Positions 18,352 to 29,428 of a DNA stretch of 64,000 bases are shown in pieces. The stretch comes from Rhynchopus sp. YZ270_cl-10. Its lineage: Eukaryota > Euglenozoa > Diplonemea > Diplonemida > Diplonemidae. How positions within the stretch are numbered: position 1 is the stretch's first letter; the number at the start of each line of letters is the position of its first letter. The position numbers were made by a program, and so were the translations under genes. The DNA lies in assembly GCA_964035575.1 (NCBI GenBank), contig OZ037920.1, positions 806,001 to 870,000 of the forward strand, read 5' to 3'. The notes beneath the pieces are model-generated. The model did not search any database and was not told where the DNA came from. It saw only the letters and a program-made list of their open reading frames with translations.

Positions 18352-19320
18352 ATGGCAAAGCACACTGCGCTGTGCGTGCTGCTGTGTGCATCGCAGGTGT
18401 ACGGACACGGCCACGTTGTGACACCGCCGTCGCGTGTGGAGCTCTGCAAGACAGGGGGCAACGCAAACTGCGGGCAGATCATCTGGGAGCCCTACAGCGT
18501 GGAGGGTCCTGACGGGTGGCCGGCAGACGGGACGATTGCGGCAGGAGGTGGACACTCGCGCTTCCCTGAGCTGAACGTGCAGACGGCGACACGCTGGGAG
18601 AGGGTTGCGATGTTGTCGGGGCCGACGAAGTTTGCGTGGAAGTTTCTTGTGAACCACGTGACGAAGGACTACAAGTACTACATCACGCGTGTGGGGTGGG
18701 ACGTGGCGGCACCGCTCACACGGGCAACGTTTGAGACTGCACCCTTCTGTGTTGTGGACGGGGGGATGACGGAGCCACCGGCACTTGACGAGCACACGTG
18801 CAACGTGCCGACACGCGAGGGATACCACATCATTCTGAGTGTGTGGGATGTGGGTGACACGTCGAACAGCTTCTTCAACGTGATTGACGCCATGTTCTCT
18901 GGTGGTGCCAGCCCCCCTGTGCCTGTGCCTGTGCCAACAGCACCAGTCCCTGTGCCGACCTCACCTGCGACACCTCCTGTCGTGTGCACGATGTTGGATG
19001 CTGTGCACTGCATGTACGTTGCGTGTGTGCAGGACCCTGCCTGCTGTGAGGAGCAGGCAGGCGCGTCCTGTGCTGTGTACAAGACACAATACGCACAGTG
19101 TGTGCAGGGTGCACCGTCGCCTTCGACACCACCGCCAACACCACCTGTCACGGCACCGCCGGCACCAACACCAACAACAACAACACCACCGACCCTTCCC
19201 GTCTGCACGACTGATGTGCACTGTGTCTACGCTGCGTGCAAGCAGGACCGTGCCTGCTGCGAGGGGCAGGCAGGTGCCACGTGTGTGGCCTACAACGCGC
19301 ACTACGCACAGTGCATGTGA
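18352..19320 (+). CDS. Secreted AA10 lytic polysaccharide monooxygenase, copy 1
   Basis: 322 residues. The signal peptide ends in SQVYG, leaving the mature N-terminal His needed for the copper histidine brace (HGHVVTPPSR). The AA10 (CBM33/GbpA-like) domain spans about 19-190: CGQIIWEPYSVEGP, RWERV, FAWKFLVNH (second copper His), YKYYITR, HIILSVWDVGDTSNSFFNVID (axial Phe). These enzymes cut chitin or cellulose oxidatively outside the cell. A Pro-rich linker leads to two copies of a six-Cys module (HC-x-Y-x-A-C-x-Q-D-x-A-CC), separated by a second Pro/Thr linker; these could be substrate-binding modules but match no family I know. AA10 enzymes are best known from bacteria and some viruses, so horizontal origin is plausible. 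The start is the ATG in GCGTACGATGG. Confidence 0.92.
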   Translation: MAKHTALCVLLCASQVYGHGHVVTPPSRVELCKTGGNANCGQIIWEPYSVEGPDGWPADGTIAAGGGHSRFPELNVQTATRWERVAMLSGPTKFAWKFLVNHVTKDYKYYITRVGWDVAAPLTRATFETAPFCVVDGGMTEPPALDEHTCNVPTREGYHIILSVWDVGDTSNSFFNVIDAMFSGGASPPVPVPVPTAPVPVPTSPATPPVVCTMLDAVHCMYVACVQDPACCEEQAGASCAVYKTQYAQCVQGAPSPSTPPPTPPVTAPPAPTPTTTTPPTLPVCTTDVHCVYAACKQDRACCEGQAGATCVAYNAHYAQCM

Positions 19321-20386
19321 GCGCAGCGGCACACCCTCCCCACTCTTCCCTTCTAAGCAGCCCACTCTACTGGTGCGGTGTGCAGAATGCCTCTCTGCTT
19401 CTGATTGACACCTCGCCCACATATAACACATCCTATTGACTTGGAACTATCTTCTTTGCACGTGCATGCACCCAAGAGGTGTCAGCACTTTCTATACTTC
19501 ACATTTCTGCTGGACAATGCCACCACCACTCTCTTAACTGAGGAGACGGGGCCACCACACTGGTTTACTAATAAATTATGTGCTGTTTTTTTTGTTTTTG
19601 TTTTTCCTTTCGTTTCCGTTTGCTTTGGCATTGTGCTGCAGCATCTTTGCAGCAGTGCAGTGGCGAAGCAACACATACAGTCAAGACCTGCCCGCTGCTG
19701 TGGCTGCCGGTGTGTGCTCGGCAGGTGGGCAAACAGGTTTTCTTCCTCTCTTGTTGCGCTTTCTTTATTTTCTATTATTTTCTGTTCCCTTCTTTTCTTT
19801 GTTCTCTACTCTACTAACGACACGGCAGCTGAGGTGCAGCTGTGTGCACAGTGGTTTGCGTTGTTCTGCCTTGCCCCGCCTTTGCTGTCTGTGTCCCTCT
19901 GCCTCACCCGTTCTTCTGTGCATAAGGTGGCTGTCCACTTGAGTGCGCGAAGAGAAGGGTCTTATAGACAGGCAGGGGAGAGGACACCAAGGCCCTCACA
20001 TACGTCAGGCCGGAGGTAAGGGGTCCAAACATCACCCAGCTTTTGGAGCATGGTCTACTATTTGTGAAAAGTTACGTGGTCGAAATTTTGTCCAGCTTTT
20101 TCACAATAGACTGCATGCACAGCCTGCTTCCTCACCTTTTGCGCATTCATTTTACATCCCCGTTCCCTATATGCACAGTGCACAACAAGATATCTCTCCC
20201 CCCTTTTTTTGCATGGCCCTCTTCTTTTTTGGCAGTATTTTATCCTTCACAACACTCAGCCACACCACAGGTGCAAATTCACTGAAAAGTACCCTTTTGT
20301 AAAACAACCTTGTGTCCCGCTCATACCCGTTGAGGCTTTCAGTCTGCCACTCTTAGAAGGGGTTTTTGCCCAGACCAAAGAGAACA
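19321..20386. other. Conserved spacer between LPMO 1 and propeller 2
   Basis: No gene. Nearly identical to 28153 onward and 41758 onward for about 600 bases (through TAAGGTGGCTGTCCACTTGA), then shared with the spacer before propeller 3. It includes CCCACATATAACACATCC and a run of T-rich sequence. Confidence 0.75.
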
Positions 20387-22516
20387 ATGCGTTTGACAGC
20401 ATCCTTCTTCCTCTTGCTCTTGCTCCTCTGCACAGAGGTGGATGCCGTGTACTATTGGTTCAAGGGAGTTACAGCGTTTCAGAAGATGAGGGGAAATGAA
20501 TGGGGCAACGAGGACTACACTATGGTGGGTTCGGTCTCTGTGAGTGGCGGGGCGACAAAGGATCTGGGGTGTATTCAGTGTAATTCAGAGAATAGAGATT
20601 GTACGAGTACTGGGACATATGGTGCGTCGGGTACGCAGTCAACGTCGGGTGGCTTGTCGATGTCTATCAGCATTGATGCATGGGAAGACGACGGCGCGAG
20701 CACGACCTCCCGCTGTGAATATCGTTCCGGTGACGATTTCCGTGTCCGCAAGACGTGCACACTAAACATGCTGTCCTACAGCGCCAACACAGAGGTGACC
20801 TACCGTTGTGACGCTGGCAGCGCATGGCTGGAAGTCGTCTTCAAGTGGTGGCCCGAAGCAACAGATGCACCACCTGCCCTGCCAGCAACTGACCCACCGG
20901 CAACACCGTCACCACCGACTCCAGCACCGGACACTCCTGCGCCAGACACACTCACACCGCCCACCGAGGCACCTGAAACCAGTGCACCGCCAACACCATC
21001 ACCTCCGACACCTTCACCACCGACTCCAGCGCCTGAGACGCCTGCACCGCGAACACCAGCACCGGACACGCCTGCGCCAGACACACTCGCACCGCCCACT
21101 GAGGCACCTGAGACGAGTGCACCGCCCACACCAGAACCGGACACGCCTTCGCCAGACACACTCGCACCGCCCACTGAGGCACCCGAGACGCCTGCACCGC
21201 CAACACCAGCACCGGACACGCCTGCGCCAGACACACTCGCACCGCCCACTGAGGCACCTGAGACGAGTGCACCGCCCACACCAGAACCGGACACGCCTTC
21301 GCCAGACACACTCGCACCGCCCACTGAGGCACCTGAGACGAGTGCACCGCCCACACCAGCACCGGACACGCCTGCGCCAGACACACTCGCACCGCCCACT
21401 GAGGCACCCGAGACGCCTGCACCGCCAACACCAGCACCGGACACGCCTGCGCCAGACACACTCGCACCGCCCACTGAGGCACCTGAGACGAGTGCACCGC
21501 CCACACCAGCACCAGCGACACCATTCCCAGACACACCTGCACCCACACAGTGCACCACCCCAGACACGGCACCACTTACGTGCGAGGCGACGGCGTCTCA
21601 CCAGTGTGCATGGCGTGTGGTGCAGTCTGGCCGCCTCCTGGCTGTTGGGTTCTCTGCAGACGGGAGCCGTGTTGCAACAGGGAGCGACGACGGGGTGCGT
21701 GTGTACGACAGCACGACTGGGGTGCAGGTGGCGAAGCTGGCGTGTGCGGACTTTGCGTCGTACGACGTGACGTTCTCGAGCGACGGTGCTCGTGTTGCTG
21801 TGGGTGGTGCCGGCGGGCGTGTTGTTGTGTGCGACGCTGTGACGGGGGCGCTGGAGGTGACACTGATGGATATGCGTGCGGTGGGGAGTGTGCCGGTGCG
21901 CCGTGTGCGCTTCACGGCCGACGCTCGCTTCCTTGTTGTGAGCGGTGGTGGGAGCGACATGCGCACACGTGTGTTTGACGTGATGTCTGGTTCGCTGGAG
22001 CCGGAGATTGTGATCCACAAGCACGCACGCGAGGTGGCGTTCTCTGCAGACGGGGCGCTGCTGGCCACGTCGTGGGGCACGGAGGTGGACGAGGTTGTGA
22101 CAGTGTGGCGTGTGCGGAACGGTGCCAAGGTGGCGGAGCTGCCGTCGCGCTTTGCACGTGTGACGGCACTGTCGTTCTCTGCGTCTGGCGACGAACTGCT
22201 GCGTGGGATGGACGACGGGACGGTGCGTGTGAGCAAGTGGGGCGGCGGGGTTGTGGGCGATGGTGCGGTGACGGAGCGCCTTGTGCTTGAGACGCAGACG
22301 AAGACTGTGTTTGACGCTCGGCACTCGCCAAACGGGGCACTGCTTGCTGCTGTCGGGGAAGGTGAGGTGACGGTGTGGCGTGCGGCTGGGAGTGTGGCAC
22401 ACCAGCTGTATGGGCACACGCGTGCAGGGCTCCCGCGTCTCGCGTTCTCACCTGACAGCACACGCCTTGCTACAGCAAGCCACGACGGCACGCTGCTTCT
22501 GTGGGACCTGTTGTAG
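20387..22516 (+). CDS. Secreted Pro/Thr-rich WD40 propeller protein, copy 2
   Basis: 709 residues with the same plan as copy 1: signal peptide, N-domain, Pro/Thr linker (about 159-387), seven-bladed propeller. The linker lacks the long PPTPS block of copy 1 and is mostly PAPDTPAPDTLAPPTEAPET units. The N-domain differs from copy 1 mainly by amino-acid changes (RGNEWGNEDYTMVGSVS; CNSENRDC), whereas the propeller is almost identical at the DNA level. Homology of the 3' flank with the other copies stops two bases after the stop codon, where unrelated AT-rich sequence begins. Confidence 0.88.
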   Translation: MRLTASFFLLLLLLCTEVDAVYYWFKGVTAFQKMRGNEWGNEDYTMVGSVSVSGGATKDLGCIQCNSENRDCTSTGTYGASGTQSTSGGLSMSISIDAWEDDGASTTSRCEYRSGDDFRVRKTCTLNMLSYSANTEVTYRCDAGSAWLEVVFKWWPEATDAPPALPATDPPATPSPPTPAPDTPAPDTLTPPTEAPETSAPPTPSPPTPSPPTPAPETPAPRTPAPDTPAPDTLAPPTEAPETSAPPTPEPDTPSPDTLAPPTEAPETPAPPTPAPDTPAPDTLAPPTEAPETSAPPTPEPDTPSPDTLAPPTEAPETSAPPTPAPDTPAPDTLAPPTEAPETPAPPTPAPDTPAPDTLAPPTEAPETSAPPTPAPATPFPDTPAPTQCTTPDTAPLTCEATASHQCAWRVVQSGRLLAVGFSADGSRVATGSDDGVRVYDSTTGVQVAKLACADFASYDVTFSSDGARVAVGGAGGRVVVCDAVTGALEVTLMDMRAVGSVPVRRVRFTADARFLVVSGGGSDMRTRVFDVMSGSLEPEIVIHKHAREVAFSADGALLATSWGTEVDEVVTVWRVRNGAKVAELPSRFARVTALSFSASGDELLRGMDDGTVRVSKWGGGVVGDGAVTERLVLETQTKTVFDARHSPNGALLAAVGEGEVTVWRAAGSVAHQLYGHTRAGLPRLAFSPDSTRLATASHDGTLLLWDLL

Positions 22517-22945
22517 GAGGCACCCAAAAAAGTTCCACGATTATTTCTTCATTCGAAAAACACCCCAAAAATAAAGTGCCTTTTTTTTGTACTCTTTGTG
22601 GCACAAAAGTGGTTATGGGCCACGCCAATGTAGTTACGATTTTCTCTTTTTCAAAAATATACAAAAAATACGACGTATCGATTGAAGAATCAACAAATAT
22701 CGTGGGTTTTTCACAGGGGGGATATGTCGATAAGAAATTGATTATTTATAATTGAGATGTATTTCAGCATGTTTGAAATACTATTTATGTTGTGCTGCGG
22801 CAAAAGTCTGATCTGATCCAAACCTGTCCCACGTGAGATGAAATAATCTTGTGGGGCCAAAAGAAAATCAGCGAAAAGGGAAATGGCAATACGCTTTTTC
22901 CCTTATTTGCGGCGTTTTCCCATGGAGTTTCTGGTCAGATGTATT
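22517..22945. other. AT-rich insert or unrelated flank after propeller 2
   Basis: No convincing gene. It replaces the 3' flank seen after propellers 1 and 3. Homology with the third unit resumes only at about 22927 (TTTCTGGTCAGATGTATTGC against 39621). It may be another insertion, but its ends are unclear. Confidence 0.5.
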
Positions 22946-22951
22946 GCATTA

Positions 22952-25887
22952 CACGGATGCTGCCAGATCTGGCCAGATCTCCAGATCTGGGCCGCCCAGA
23001 TCTGGCCAGATCTGGAAAAATTTTTTTTTTTTTTTGAAAAAAAAATTTTCCCAGACGTCCCAGATCTGGCCAGATCTGGCCAGATCTGGCCAAATCTGGG
23101 AGATCTGGGACGTCTGGGAAAATTTTTTTTTCCAGGTACCCCAATGACATAACGAAGTATCGCTTGAAGTACCGTTCAATATACGTTGCTCGTGTGTGCA
23201 AGTTACGAAGTAGGACACACAAGGTATATCAAACGATAAATCAATCAGATAAACGTTACATCATCGGAAAATTGTTGGCACCGCCGCCCTGTCTTCGTAT
23301 TTATTACGTCGACAGGCCAAACAGCGTTGGGCTCAGAAGAAGCAGTGCAAAACACTGGGGATCAACATGAGAACCAACTCCCAACAACACAGGCTACCGA
23401 AGTAGCAGGTGGGGTGTTGCGGGTGTTTGGGGTGAAAGAAAATCGATTTTGGTAAGTTCCAGCAGAAAATTCTTAAGTTTGCACAATTGAGAAGGGTGTT
23501 ACCACTGCCTAATATTATTCGTACATGTGAACCGGTAAGGTCGAGAAGGGTGGACACGGCATACAAGTACAAGTACAAGTAAGACGTACCTTCTACAAAG
23601 GCTGAATTCGCAATTCTTAAGGGATTGAATTCAGCCCCCACGTGGTGTTTTTGAGAAAATCATTCCATGGTATACAGCTAATGGTTCCCGAAGAATGATT
23701 CGCCCCTCCTCGTTCATGCAAACTTAAGAAAATTCTGAAGTAACTACAACCTGGCGTGCGGGTACAGATGCATTGCTTTGTTCTTTCCTCAAAGTCATGT
23801 GTGATCTCTCGGGTCTGTACTAAAGTCAGTGTTTAGATAAGCATCCACTTGACTCGTTCTAACAACCGTTGAAATCTAGAACAAAACAATACACTGCCCC
23901 TTCTCACACCAAGCCGCCATGCTTCAAGAGCATGCCCTGGGCAAAAATTACTCTGACAAAAATTGGTTTTCTGGGGGAACGCAATATTTTCTTGTGCCTA
24001 GTCCTCCGCAAGCAGAGGACAGACTTTCCGGATCCCGAAGTCGAATTTCTTGCACTAGCTATGCTCCCTGGATTAAATGGCTATAGCAGTGACTGACTAA
24101 GAGTTTCATAATAATTAGGGTGGTCTATGGGGTGGGTTAATGGAAAAGTTGGTATATAAACCCGACTTTTACGATCGCCACCTGGTTTTCAAATAATTGC
24201 ACCAGCTCTTCCATCGGCACTGCTTCGCTGTCACGATGAAGGGTCGTCGGTTCGGGTACCTGTTAAGAGAAATTGAATGTAAAAGTAGAGACTACAACAA
24301 AAAAACAAACAAACAAACAAGAAGCCGCCCCGTACCCCTTAAACGTAAAAGTGACATTTTTGTTGACAAAAAAAAAAAAATAGCTAAAAAATAGCGGACA
24401 TGTCGAAAAGGGAGAAAACCGGGGGGTTAAAAACATACCTTGCACTCGGCCCACTCTCCAGGTACAAAGAACATCACTGCACAACAAACCCACTACTACG
24501 ATAGAAAATAACTATTTTTTACCAGGTCGTTTTATTGATGAGTGTTTTCTGAGTGCAACACTTACCGAAAAAATTCTCCAATCGGACAAAAACCTTTCTA
24601 AACACCCAAAAAAAAACACCTCAGTCCACATCCGCTGGGGTCGCGAGATGGAAATATATGGTTTTACAGCTTTTAGGGGGTCTAGCGTGGGTCCCAGATG
24701 CATTTTGCAGCGGGTCTGTGTGTGCCTCAACCGCTTCACAGTACCCTTTTTTGTAACTGAAAACGACGCATCCTGTACCTAAGTGCACTGAAGCCTTGCT
24801 TGCGTCCTCGTGGTTTTGGGCGTTCGCACGCGAGAATCATTATCGCATTCTCACATGTAATTCTCGCATCACGGAGAGGATTTTAGCGTCACGTGACCAC
24901 AAAAAAAGTGCACAAAATTAGTTTGGTCAAAAATCACCTTGCACTTGTGAAGGAATTGCTAAGGAAATGTGAAATATGCGTGTTTTGGTACACAAAAGTG
25001 CGTTTTGGGTGGTTCTGAAGGGTCAAAACACCAAAAAAATGCGTTTTTTTTGCATTTTTGGTCACCCAAGGACCCACTATTTTGGTTGATATTTTTTTTT
25101 TCCCTTTGCGAAAAAATACCCAAAAATCACGGCTATAAAAACGCTAAGGAAAAATCGATATTCATTTTTTTGGGCAGAGAAGTGCGTTTTAGGCGCCCAC
25201 AGATGGTCAAAACATCAAAATTTTTGTGTTTTTGGCATCTGGACACCCAAGGACCCACTATCAGGGGTGAATTTTTTTTGCCTGAGATTTGCCTTTGCCA
25301 AAATCGGAAAAAAAAAATTATGAAGGAAATTGCTAAGAAAAAGTCGAAATTGTGGGCCCCTGTAGTGCATATGGCGGTACCCCAGATCGTCAAAACACCC
25401 GACTCTTGCGTTTTTTTGCACTTTTTGGTGCACAAAAACCCTACTCAGGGGTCAAAATTTTCCCGGAAAAAAAAATTTTTTTTTTTGAGATTTTTCAAAA
25501 ATCGACTTGTCTTTGGTAAAAACCACGAAATTTCGGGTTCGCAAAACCACGTTTTAGACCCCCACAGATGCTCAAAAGTGCCAAATTTTGCTTTAAATGG
25601 CCTCAAATCGTCGAAATTAGCCCTATTTTGGGGCGAAAAAAAAAATTCGAGAGTCCCTTTCCCTGGGAGACAATAGCCAGAAATCTGAGAAAAAAAAAAA
25701 AACTGGCCAGATTTCCAGATCTGGCCAGATCTGGGGGGTTTTTTTTTTTTTTTGAAAAAAAAATTTTCCCAGATTCCCAGATCTGGCCAGATCTGGCCAG
25801 ATCTGGAAACAAGATCTCCACATCTGGAAACCGAGCCAGATCTGGGAAATTGGCCCCCAAATCTGGCCAGATCTGGCAGCATCCGTG
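22952..25887. mobile_element. DNA transposon with CCAGATCTGG arrays and 6-bp target duplication
   Basis: The termini CACGGATGCTGCCAGATCTG and its inverse are flanked by GCATTA on both sides (22946-22951 and 25888-25893). The third array unit keeps the undisturbed site (TTTTGCATTGAGTT near 39633), so the borders are secure. Both subterminal regions (about 22962-23130 and 25700-25880) carry many copies of the 10-bp palindrome CCAGATCTGG in mixed spacing, as expected for transposase binding sites, separated by A and T runs. The 2.9-kb interior has no recognisable transposase. Superfamily unknown; few known superfamilies make 6-bp duplications. Confidence 0.85.
24990..25680. repeat. Degenerate tandem repeat, period about 183 bp, four copies
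   Basis: The motif GTGCGTTTT...GGTCAAAACA returns at about 25021, 25205, 25388 and 25570, with intervals of 184, 183 and 182 bases. A 235-codon open frame spans it, but the repeats fall in different frames, so it is more likely non-coding. Confidence 0.7.
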
Positions 25888-25893
25888 GCATTA

Positions 25894-27180
25894 AGTTTGT
25901 ATTTTTTTTTTTTTTTTTTTTTTTAGGCGTTGCGTGTTGATACAGCACGTGGCGAACATTGTCCATGTTTATTTCCTTATCCCTTTACCCCTCCACCCTT
26001 TTTCCCTTTATCCCTTTGCGCGTTTTTCTCTCATTTGCAACATGGCTTGCTGTGTTTGTTCGTGTGCAAATCTGCTTACGTGGCGCACTCCCAATGGGTC
26101 CGACGTGCAGTGTTCCGGACGATACAACCACATATCTGTGTTGCCTTTGTTATGTTATCGTTTCCACTAGCTCTGCGTGAGAAGATATACTCTCCTGTGC
26201 ACGAGAGGCACAGTCGTCTTCCACGTTTTGCTTTTGTATATTTCTCTCTTTATTCCTATCAAACAGGTTTCTTTCTTTAATTCGATTGCCTTGGCCTTCG
26301 TTGTCCCTGCATTTCTGCGTCTGCCTGCAAAAAAGGTGTTTAAGCACCACTTTCACGTGTATTGACCACTTTCTTCCTCTTCTCTCTTTCTTAAGATCTG
26401 TGTGCCGTGAGGCACATGCTTCTTCCAAGGTTTCTTTATTTAATTACATTGGCGTAGTCGAATAACGCATACTACATTGGTTAAAGAAAGTTCCGCCTAA
26501 AGTAATTTCCGCCATCGATTTCAATTCCGCCATTAGTTTAGGCGTAAACTTTCTTTAACCACTGTACACTGTAAAAAACTTTGTAAAAACTTGCGCTCCG
26601 ATCACACCTTTGTTTGTCCTCGCCTTTCTGACCATTCTCCTTCCGACACACACAACATTCTGTTGTGTCTGTTTTTGACTGTGGTGTTGTTATATTTTCT
26701 GTTTTATGGTTAATGTTTTAAATTTTGTGAGGAGCGAGCACACACTCTTTTCGGTGTGTTTCGTCTGTTCGCAACGTCTTTTCCGGAGAAGCATTCTTTT
26801 GCAACAATTCAGCAGAAACTTCTGCTGCAGCGTTGTCCGGGACGGAGGCCCTTTCTTGTGAGGGCGAGTCTCTGGACAGAGTTGTCTGCACTCTACTTCT
26901 CCCTGACATCCCCACCCCTTCAGCAATTTCCTCCACTACCCCACGTCAAGGATGCAGAACAGGATGCACAGCTCCGCGTCTTGTTCAGCATTTTTGAAGC
27001 TTTTTGAGGTTTTTGAAATTGAATACAAAAAAACAAGCCCTCTGAGCCTATTACCTATTTCACTCATTCTCTCCACAACCCCAGCTCACAGCACAACCCA
27101 ACACCCCAACACAGATTCATTACATTGTGCCTGACTCCACCTGTGCACCACATCCACACACAAAGCCGAAGGAGCGTACA
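25894..27180. other. Leader region of LPMO 2, homologous to 39640-40776
   Basis: No gene. From GCGTGTTGATACAGCACGTG onward the region matches the sequence before LPMO 3, including CTGCTTACGTGGCGCACTCC and TTGTGAGGAGCGA. A small inverted-repeat insertion (26478-26561) is present here but not in the third unit. Confidence 0.7.
26478..26561. mobile_element. Hairpin MITE, 84 bp
   Basis: TGGTTAAAGAAAGTTCCGCC and its near-perfect inverse GGCGTAAACTTTCTTTAACC form the ends. The equivalent position in the third unit (about 40155-40190) has no such sequence, supporting an insertion after duplication. Confidence 0.7.
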
Positions 27181-28152
27181 ATGGCGAAGCACACTGCGCT
27201 GTGCGTGCTGCTGTGTGCATCGCAGGTGTACGGACACGGCCACGTTGTGACACCGCCGTCGCGTGTGGAGCTCTGCAAGACAGGGGGCAACGCAAACTGC
27301 GGACAGATCATCTGGGAGCCCTACAGCGTGGAGGGTCCTGACGGGTGGCCGGCAGACGGGACGATTGCGGCAGGAGGTGGACACTCGCGCTTCCCTGAGC
27401 TGAACGTGCAGACGGCGACACGCTGGGAGAGGGTTGCGATGTCGTCGGGGCCAACGAAGTTTGCGTGGAAGTTTCTTGTGAACCACGTGACGAAGGACTA
27501 CAAGTACTACATCACGCGTGTGGGGTGGGACGTGGTGGCACCGCTCACACGGGCAACGTTTGAGACTGCACCCTTCTGTGTTGTGGACGGGGGGATGACG
27601 GAGCCACCGGCACTTGACGAGCACACGTGCAACGTGCCGACACGCGAGGGATACCACATCATTCTGAGTGTGTGGGATGTGGGTGACACGTCGAACAGCT
27701 TCTTCAACGTGATTGACGCCATGTTCTCTGGTGGTGCCAGCCCTCCTGTGCCTGTCCCTGTGCCAACAGCACCAGTCCCTGTGCCGACCTCACCTGCGAC
27801 ACCTCCTGTCGTGTGCACGATGTTGGATGCTGTGCACTGCATGTACGTTGCGTGTGTGCAGGACCCTGCCTGCTGCGAGGAGCAGGCAGGCGCGTCCTGT
27901 GCTGTGTACAAGACACAATACGCACAGTGTGTGCAGGGTGCACCGTCGCCTTCGACACCACCGCCAACACCACCTGTCACGGCACCGCCTGCACCAACAC
28001 CAACAACAACAACAACACCACCGACCCTTCCCGTCTGCACGACTGATGTGCACTGTGTCTACGCTGCGTGCAAGCAGGACCGTGCCTGCTGCGAGGGGCA
28101 GGCAGGTGCCACGTGTGTGGCCTACAACGCGCACTACGCACAGTGCATGTGA
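27181..28152 (+). CDS. Secreted AA10 lytic polysaccharide monooxygenase, copy 2
   Basis: 323 residues, nearly identical to copy 1: a few substitutions (for example Ser for Leu in VAMSSG, Val for Ala in DVVAPL) and one extra Thr in the second linker. The histidine brace (mature His1 and the His of FLVNH), axial Phe and both six-Cys modules are intact. It starts at the ATG in GCGTACAATGGCGAAG. It lies downstream of the CCAGATCTGG transposon and keeps about 500 bp of leader shared with the other copies, so it is probably expressed. Confidence 0.92.
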   Translation: MAKHTALCVLLCASQVYGHGHVVTPPSRVELCKTGGNANCGQIIWEPYSVEGPDGWPADGTIAAGGGHSRFPELNVQTATRWERVAMSSGPTKFAWKFLVNHVTKDYKYYITRVGWDVVAPLTRATFETAPFCVVDGGMTEPPALDEHTCNVPTREGYHIILSVWDVGDTSNSFFNVIDAMFSGGASPPVPVPVPTAPVPVPTSPATPPVVCTMLDAVHCMYVACVQDPACCEEQAGASCAVYKTQYAQCVQGAPSPSTPPPTPPVTAPPAPTPTTTTTPPTLPVCTTDVHCVYAACKQDRACCEGQAGATCVAYNAHYAQCM

Positions 28153-29428
28153 GCGCAGCGGCACACCCTCCCCACTCTTCCCTTCTAAGCAGCCCACTCT
28201 ACTGGTGCGGTGTGCAGAATGCCTCTCTGCTTCTGATTGACACCTCGCCCACATATAACACATCCTATTGACTTGGAACTATCTTCTTTGCACGTGCATG
28301 CACCCAAGAGGTGTCAGCACTTTCTATACTTCACATTTCTGCTGGACAATGCCACCACCACTCTCTTAACTGAGGAGACGGGGCCACCACACTGGTTTAC
28401 TAATAAATTATGTGCTGTTTTTTTTGTTTTTGTTTTTCCTTTCGTTTCCGTTTGCTTTGGCATTGTGCTGCAGCATCTTTGCAGCAGTGCAGTGGCGAAG
28501 CAACACATACAGTCAAGACCTGCCCGCTGCTGTGGCTGCCGGTGTGTGCTCGGCAGGTGGGCAAACAGGTTTTCTTCCTTTCTTGTTGCGCTTTCCCTCT
28601 ATTCTATTATTTTCTGTTCTTTTCTTTTCTTTGCTCTCGTTCTCTGCCTCACCCGTTCTTCTGTGCATAAGGTGGCTGTCCACTTGAGTGCGCGAAGAGA
28701 AGGGTCTTATAGACAGGCAGGGGAGAGGACACCAAGGCCCTCACATACGTCAGGCCGGAGGTAAGGGGTCCAAACATCACCCAGCTTTTAGAGCATGGTC
28801 TACTATTTGTGAAAAGTTACGTGGTTGAAATTTTGTCCAATTTTTTCATATTGACCCCACAACTGAATTCGTGGTGCCCAAAAATGCTTGCCTGAAAAAG
28901 TGTTCTCCTGCACCTTTTATACTCGATGTGAACTGAACTGTTGCAACACTTAAGACTTTCAGAGTGCAAGCCTTGGGAGTATCTTGTTGAAGTGCTCTTT
29001 ACTATTTACTGTATGTGCTTGATTATGCGTACGTGTCGCGGTGTATTGTGTACACACTGACTCGTTGTGAGCAAGTGAGGAAAACTGCCATGCAGCAGCG
29101 GGGAGCGCACTTCACTAGAAAGTGCGCATGTTACCAGAGGTGCACGCTGTGGCAAAACACAGCCTGCTTTCTCACCTTTTGCGCATTCATTTTACATCCC
29201 CATCCCCTCTATGCACAGTGCACAACAAGATAGCATCTTTCCCCACTTTTTTATATTTTGTGCTTCTTTTGGCAGTATGCAACCCTTCACCCAACACTAA
29301 GCCACACCACAGGTGCAAATTCACTGAAAAGTACCCTTTTGTAAAACAACCTTGTGTCCCGCTCATACCCGTTGAGGCTTTCAGTCTGCCACTCTTAGAA
29401 GGGGTTTTTGCCCAGACCAAAGAGAACA
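28153..29428. other. Spacer between LPMO 2 and propeller 3
   Basis: No gene. Matches the spacer after LPMO 1 but lacks about 87 bases present in units 1 and 3 (the ACGACACGGCAGCTGAGGTG segment). A unique stretch lies at about 28855-29150 before homology to the propeller leader resumes. Confidence 0.7.

Noticed and set aside
22520-22755. Small zinc-finger gene (FFCTLCGTKVV) after propeller 2
   Set aside because: Short, starts within the propeller stop region and has a single Cys pair; no homologue recognised.
24969-25676. 235-codon frame inside the CCAGATCTGG transposon
   Set aside because: The underlying tandem repeats fall in different frames and the product is low-complexity F/K-rich.
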